From Chara braunii (taxonomy: Eukaryota > Streptophyta > Charophyceae > Charales > Characeae), in assembly GCA_003427395.1 (NCBI GenBank), contig BFEA01000452.1, positions 1,090,525 through 1,112,689 of the forward strand: a stretch of DNA of 22,165 bases. Direction: 5' to 3'. This document shows positions 18,337-22,165 of this stretch, in pieces (position 1 is the stretch's first letter; each line of letters starts with the position of its first letter). The notes below the pieces were generated by a model. It was not told the origin of the DNA. It ran no database searches and saw nothing but the letters and a program-made list of their open reading frames with translations. The translations under genes and the position numbers were made by a program.

Positions 18337-18395
18337 CTCTCATGGCACTGCCACTAGCCGTTGAAATACAGACCTGAGTTCAATTCCCAAAGGGA
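18337..18395 (+). repeat. tRNA-like repeat, further copy
   Basis: CCGTTGAAATACAGACCTGAG then TTCAATTCCC closely follows the anticodon-arm and T-arm order of the 17851-18018 units (GTTGAAAYACA, then TGAGTTCRATYCC). The D-arm part is poorly kept. It ends at the U6-like fragment. Confidence 0.5.
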
Positions 18396-18397
18396 TA

Positions 18398-18459
18398 AAA
18401 TGACCGTTTTTTTTTCCTCAATTTATGCGCGTCATCCTCGCGCAGGGGCCATGCCAATC
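18398..18459 (-). pseudogene. U6 snRNA 3'-half fragment
   Basis: Bases 18417-18459 read on the reverse strand match the 3' half of plant U6 snRNA (as I recall it) at 38 of 43 positions. They include GGCATGGCCCCTGCGC and GGATGACGCGCA, and all five differences are transitions. The tail (GAGG, an A-run, then GGTCATTTTAT) resembles the U6 3' end with an A-run expansion. The catalytic ACAGAGA box expected just upstream reads GTGCGCG, and sequence before it does not match. This is therefore a truncated pseudogene or a U6-derived short repeat. The CACAAATCGAG-type 3' end favours the green-plant form over the animal form. Confidence 0.7.
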
Positions 18460-18965
18460 CGCGCACCGGATTTCAGCCGCGCGATCTTGGTGATCCCACA
18501 ATTGAAATCCACCGCGCCCTAGTGCCTTGCACCCCTAATGCGGGCCTCTCCAAAAGGAGCTAGCCCCAACAGGGGCGGATACTTGGACTTCATCCGAGTG
18601 TCTGCAGCATGTAAGTCTGGCGTGTTCCCTGCTGGGCTAACTCTTATTTCTGAAAGAGTAGGAGCAGTCCTTCAATACGAAGGGTTTTGTGCCCAACAGC
18701 CTGCCCGGTAGTGGCCCAACAGGCCTTGATTGCGCCTTAAAGGGTTGGCGGTTTAATCCACCGTCCCAACCTCTTTTGTCAATGATCTATGAATGTCTTC
18801 GTTCTTGCCTTGCCCTAATCTTCCTCTAGGACTCCTTCGTTCCCCGACACCTTCTCTTCTATTCCCCTAATTGCAGGCTTCGAGTTTTCCCGCCCACTTT
18901 CCCCCCGGTGAACCATTCAGGTCGAGGGACGGAGGGCGGGCAGTGGCTCTCAACGCCTTGCTTGT
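18460..18965. other. no supported gene; one strong hairpin
   Basis: GC-rich at first, then mixed. It contains the hairpin described at 18739-18776 and a repeated word GCCCAACAG (18692 and 18715). No ORF of interest. Confidence 0.45.
18739..18776. repeat. hairpin AAAG-GGTTGG-CGGT / ACCG-CCAACC-CTTT
   Basis: Three stacked stem blocks (4, 6 and 4 bp) pair around a 7-base loop, with a two-base and a one-base bulge on the right side. GGTTTAATCC in the centre looks a little like a B box, but no A box was found at tRNA spacing. Confidence 0.6.
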
Positions 18966-18971
18966 CCACGA

Positions 18972-19046
18972 CCTTGCAGGCCTTGTCGGCCCACTGCCTT
19001 GCAGGCCTTGTCGGCCCACTGCCTTGCAGGCCTTGCCGGCCCGTGG
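18972..19046. repeat. 25-bp tandem repeat, three copies
   Basis: Units start CCTTGCAGGCCTTGTCGGCC at 18972, 18997 and 19022. The first two are identical and the third differs at its right part (GCCGGCCCGTG). The open frames across it are repeat translations. Confidence 0.95.
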
Positions 19047-19227
19047 CTCTCTAACCCTAGGCAGAAAAAAAAAGATTGAGCGACCTTTTGTTTTTCTTTT
19101 GTGGCAAACGGACCCACAAGGCCCAAGATTTATTTTCTCCCAAGCCTTGTCGGGACCCCCTAAAAATGCGGTGTGACGTATATTCCTGTTTTCCCTAAGG
19201 CTCAGAAAGGTAGTGGTGGTTTTAAGG

Positions 19228-19286
19228 GTCGGACATACTGTCTCCAGAGGACGTCTCCCCAGTTGTCCGACCGGATAAGTCGGACA
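19228..19286. repeat. GTCGGACA words in direct and inverted order
   Basis: GTCGGACA occurs at 19228-19235 and 19279-19286. Its reverse complement TGTCCGAC is at 19264-19271. TCCGAC and GTCGGA (19266-19284) make a small hairpin. The group lies 38 bases left of the fold-back. Confidence 0.6.
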
Positions 19287-19323
19287 TCTAGGGGTGTCCC
19301 GGGCGTCCACTCTGGTAACCTAG

Positions 19324-19458
19324 GTTATAATTGCATTATGGGCCAAGATACAATTTCGAATAGCAGCTCGGGCAATATATACAACCCAACTTCCTGGCCA
19401 GGTAGGGTTCCCGAAATGCAATTGCAAACTGTATCTTACCCCATACTGCAATTATAAC
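19324..19458. repeat. 135-bp fold-back element (MITE-like or hairpin precursor-like)
   Basis: Outer arms GTTATAATTGCA (19324-19335) and TGCAATTATAAC (19447-19458) are perfect. Pairing continues inward with few mismatches through ATGGG/CCCAT, AAGATACA/TGTATCTT and CGGG/CCCG. The centre holds CCTGGCCAGG (19393-19402), flanked by AACCC and GGGTT. Over the outer 32 bases about 28 pair. No ORF is inside and no clear target-site duplication flanks it. It could be a MITE-type element or a transcribed long hairpin. Confidence 0.8.
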
Positions 19459-20250
19459 TCGTTTTTGTGACTCTTGATTTTTTTTGCGCAAATAAGCCAG
19501 TTTCTATTTATTTAAAGAATATAAAGGTTTATTTCGACGAAATAGTTGTAAAGTTAGCAATAGGTTATAAGATAAAGTTGTGTCACTCAACCATTGGGAG
19601 TGAGATGCTCTTAGAGTGAGTGAATGCAACTCAAAAACCGAAACTCCAAGGGGCAGTCGGATACAAAAGTACGATAGGTCATGAGGATGAGGGTAGGAAG
19701 TGGGAGCAAAACACAATGAATGGCTTAACAAACAAACCACCAAGGCGCGCTTACTGTGAAAGAGGGTCTAGGGATAGGATGAGATGCCTAACTAAAGGCA
19801 TGGTCGATACTAGGGGGATGAATGCAATGGGTGAAAGGGTTAAGCACATAACTTATCGACTAGGTGGGAGCCAGAACTACGAAGAACTGAAGTGAGGGTA
19901 ACGCTACAGACCCAATGCCTTCACGCTACGAAGGGGGAACCTAACTTAGAAAACTAGCTAGGGGATGCAGGGAGAACCATCATGCAACATACAAGGGGAT
20001 ACATAATGTAGGATGGTGGTGTGACGTAATCAAGTCCAAAATAAGTCAAGCTGGTGAAGTAGCCGGAGTTGTACATGAAGGAGTCGGGGTCGATGTGAAA
20101 GCAGAGCCGCAAAACACTGACATCCTAAAGTAGAGTTGACGATGTAGTAAATGAAGATAAGAGGTAGCATGAATGCAACTATATGATAAGAACGCCAACC
20201 ACCGAAATGCACAGGGTGACAAGGAGAGCATTGGGGATGCTACGAAGCGT
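19459..20250. other. region 3' of the chromovirus remnant, no gene
   Basis: It starts T-rich, then becomes purine-rich. On the reverse strand this should hold the 3' end and LTR of the chromovirus, but I found no polypurine tract or paired LTR ends. Short ORFs (for example 19620-19895) are unrecognised. Confidence 0.4.
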
Positions 20251-21176
20251 CTAGCTGCAAGTAAAGAACGTCTTGAAAGAGAGTAGACATATTCCCAACA
20301 ATGTCTTGAGCCCGGTTAAAACGAATGGGGTGAATCCACCGAAAAGGAGCAGACATGTTTGCACAAAAAGCATGATCATATGCACGCCATAAGTCATGGC
20401 ATGGTCCAAATGTTCAAGGGGCACCCAAATAGCCTCCTCATCATGATAGTATTTCCAACGCAGTAGGTACTTGATGCGTGGAGGGGTATCATCGGTCACT
20501 CGTAGAGATACGATGTCAAGAATGACAAACTCCTTTTGATCATCTACCATGATATGTGGAGGAAGTAGGTAGGAATGTTCGGCGAATAACTCGGACGTTT
20601 CTAGTAAGGACGCAACAAAGAAAAGTGATAAACATCATGTATGCCAGTCTAGCGAAGATAATCAGGCAGCTTCACGCAGAAGTTTAGCAGTCTATAGACA
20701 ATATGTGAATTGACGACCTGAAGGATGCGGTATAGGCCAAAGAAGCGATGCCTAAATTTGCGGAGCATATGCGCATCAAGCTGCAAATTGTTGGCCGTTG
20801 ATGAATATATTGTCACTGAGTTTGAATGGATTACTCATACGGGATCGGTTGACTCGTGTGGTCATGCGGGTGTCAGAGGCGGCTATGCTCTTGCGCGCGC
20901 GGTAAAGTATATCATGCATATGTGCAACACCTCATCAACCGTTGAACAACGAGTATGTGGGTGCAACTGCAAGAGTCTGAGAAAGTCCGCGGGGAATCGA
21001 GAGTGATAGTTGCGGTCACAATAGTATGATGACATCCCCATGGCTAGCCAAACGGCGTGGATCTATGCAATCTCCGCTTGGGCTAAGTGTAAGTCTCACT
21101 GTCAGTCATCAATGATAAACGTTCATGGGATATTACCGACAATTTTGTTAGTGACTTGAGTCTGACCATCCATCCG
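20251..21176 (-). mobile_element. Ty3/Gypsy chromovirus pol remnant: integrase C-terminal part plus chromodomain
   Basis: Reading leftward from 21176, one frame gives RMDGQTQVTN (the conserved DGQTE-type integrase stretch) and LHLAQAEIA (matching the HLAQVEFA-type stretch near the catalytic glutamate). It goes on to MLRKFRHRFFGLYRIL and IHDVYHFSLLRPY, both typical of the integrase C-terminal domain. A frame change near 20555 leads to PPHIMVDDQKEFVILDI. The chromodomain follows: PPRIKYLLRWKYYHDEEAIW, then VPLEHLDHA (20550-20380). Integrase inserts the element's DNA, and the chromodomain targets it to chromatin marks. The integrase part carries nine internal stops (five TGA, four TAG), so it is dead. 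The N-terminal integrase, RT and protease parts are absent; the frame is lost just beyond 21176, where poly-T insertions begin. Confidence 0.85.
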
Positions 21177-21195
21177 AGCCACAAGTGGTTAAATG

Positions 21196-21382
21196 GTTTT
21201 ATGTTTTTTTTTTTTTTTTTTGCCTGTTGTTGTTTTGGTTCAAGGTTGGTGTGTGCCAAACTTGGTCTCATTTGGAGCATTAATAATCTCTCTAGTGAGA
21301 TTTTTGAAATTTCTAAACATTTGTGAAATCGAGAAGTTGGCGAATTTTGTATGGAAGTGCACTTTTACTTCGATGTTTTATG
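21196..21382 (-). mobile_element. candidate poly(A)-tailed retroposon with 8-bp flanking repeats
   Basis: On the reverse strand a segment of about 171 bases (21374-21204) ends in 18 A. The 8-bp word CATAAAAC lies directly after the A-run (21203-21196) and also just before the segment (21382-21375). This is the pattern expected from target-primed retroposition. It carries no A or B box, so it may be the 3' end of a LINE or an unclassified SINE. The insertion lies where the integrase reading frame is lost. Confidence 0.4.
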
Positions 21383-21385
21383 TTG

Positions 21386-21407
21386 TTTTTTTTTTTTTTT
21401 TTTTTTT
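21386..21407. repeat. poly-T run (22 T)
   Basis: The second long T-run (the other is 21204-21221). The word GGAAGTGYACTTT occurs on both sides (21353-21365 and 21409-21421), which hints at another small insertion or slippage event. Confidence 0.9.
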
Positions 21408-21615
21408 GGGAAGTGTACTTTCCATTCTTTGAATTTGTGGCATGTTTGGTTTAGCTGATCTTTGGGTTTTGTTGTAAATAACATGACAAATTGTTTGAAA
21501 ATTTAGGCATTCGTTAACGTGCTCTCATTTGAGGTTGGTAAGTCAACCTGCAGCGGAGCTGAGAACTGTGCACGTCGTGTAGGCATTCCTAAAATGTGCT
21601 GGTAAAGCATGAGTC

Positions 21616-21819
21616 ATGGTTCGAAACGATGCTCTGAGGAAGGTTGTGGTCTTCAACCTTTCACTCGAAAACGATATCGTCGATCTATCAAATGTCAATG
21701 CGAGGGCGACACATAGTAAAGTATGTGCACTTCTTGAAGTGATCTACAACGACCCTGATAACATCAAGACTGATAAAGTCTTTGAAGATGGATTGCCATC
21801 TCCCCTCAGGTATGGGTAG
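21616..21819 (+). CDS. hypothetical ORF, 67 residues, possible exon fragment
   Basis: It starts MVRNDALRKVVVFNLSLEND and contains KVCALLEVIYNDPDNIKTDK. The composition is balanced and protein-like, unlike the low-complexity ORFs elsewhere. The frame ends in TAG just after CCTCAGGTATGG, which could be a splice donor. No family is recognised. It could be a real exon, an old coding fragment or chance. Confidence 0.25.
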   Translation: MVRNDALRKVVVFNLSLENDIVDLSNVNARATHSKVCALLEVIYNDPDNIKTDKVFEDGLPSPLRYG

Positions 21820-22165
21820 AGGTTGGAATGATTCATACGGAGGGTGGTTTGTACTGTTAACCTCCTGGCTAGTGCGACACTCTTTGACGTAGCTCTGGAG
21901 GAACTCCTGGCGTACACAATTGCAAGTCTTTTTGAAACTTAGATGACTTGCAGTTCGCTCATTATGGAAGTGGACAACGACCTGAACCTGGAGCTGTTCA
22001 GTGGAGGGAATAGATACACGTGCTTCTCAACGACTAGTTATCCCATGATTGTATACGATAGTGTTCATGCCTAGGGAGTACGAAGGTACAGTCTTACCTC
22101 GCTTCTATTTTGCATAGGTGTTGCAAAAATTTGGGCAACGAGTGTAATAAGTGTGAAACGAAACG
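21820..22165. other. no supported feature to the window end
   Basis: Unique-looking sequence with short ORFs only. If 21616-21819 is an exon, this could be its intron, but no acceptor or next exon could be recognised. Confidence 0.35.

Noticed and set aside
19165-20031. ACGTCACACC on the reverse strand at both about 19167 and 20022, considered as paired LTR starts
   Set aside because: The similarity stops after about 10 bases on either side; no matching LTR body, polypurine tract or primer-binding site was found.

Overview
The window reads as a repeat-rich, gene-poor piece of a large plant-lineage nuclear genome, taken from a short-read scaffold. Evidence for this includes a 131-base N gap, a Ty3/Gypsy chromovirus integrase with its chromodomain, a non-LTR (LINE) element, many tRNA-like short repeats, and a fragment matching the 3' half of green-plant-type U6 snRNA. 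The decayed reverse-strand gene at 3636-5416 resembles a multicopy protein family that I associate with the charophyte alga Chara braunii. That makes a charophyte the best guess, but it is an inference from memory of the family and was not checked by any search. No intact host gene can be supported anywhere.

Layout. 1-386 is low-complexity sequence. 405-3460 is a LINE-like element on the + strand: broken ORF1 pieces with a zinc-knuckle-like motif, then the first residues of an ORF2 endonuclease. It lies between two pure poly-C runs (18 and 24 C). Inside it are two complete 38-bp Nextera/Tn5 mosaic-end junctions (2636-2673, 2825-2862) and exact duplicated blocks. About 585 bases here (2636-3220) look like an assembly artefact. 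3636-5416 (- strand) is a pseudogene in which one reading frame runs for 584 codons, once a 29-bp tandem duplication is discounted, with four internal stops.

5430-10792 has no convincing gene. A P/T-rich ORF lies at 6211-6645 and a strong inverted repeat at 7853-7891. A gap (10793-10923) sits between CA-rich and GA-rich microsatellites. 10954-15650 holds a 42-bp tandem repeat, a long pyrimidine-to-purine strand switch, paired CCGGCCGGAT elements, an 89-bp tandem duplication and a nested GTAC palindrome. 15660-18460 is a short-repeat nest: an alternating (dimeric) minisatellite with a GT microsatellite, tRNA-like repeats on both strands and the U6 fragment. 18970-19460 holds a 25-bp triplet repeat and a 135-bp fold-back. 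20251-21176 (- strand) is the decayed end of a chromovirus integrase plus chromodomain, cut upstream by a poly(A)-tailed insertion. The last kilobase is T-rich with one small unassigned ORF.

Nothing here forms an operon or working pathway. The common theme is mobile DNA and its decay. All 13 internal stops counted in the two reverse-strand pseudogenes can be explained by C-to-T type changes. I found no convincing new biological system. The most useful observations are the library adapters left in the scaffold, the recoverable frame of the 3636-5416 pseudogene, the fold-back, and the tRNA-like/U6 cluster.
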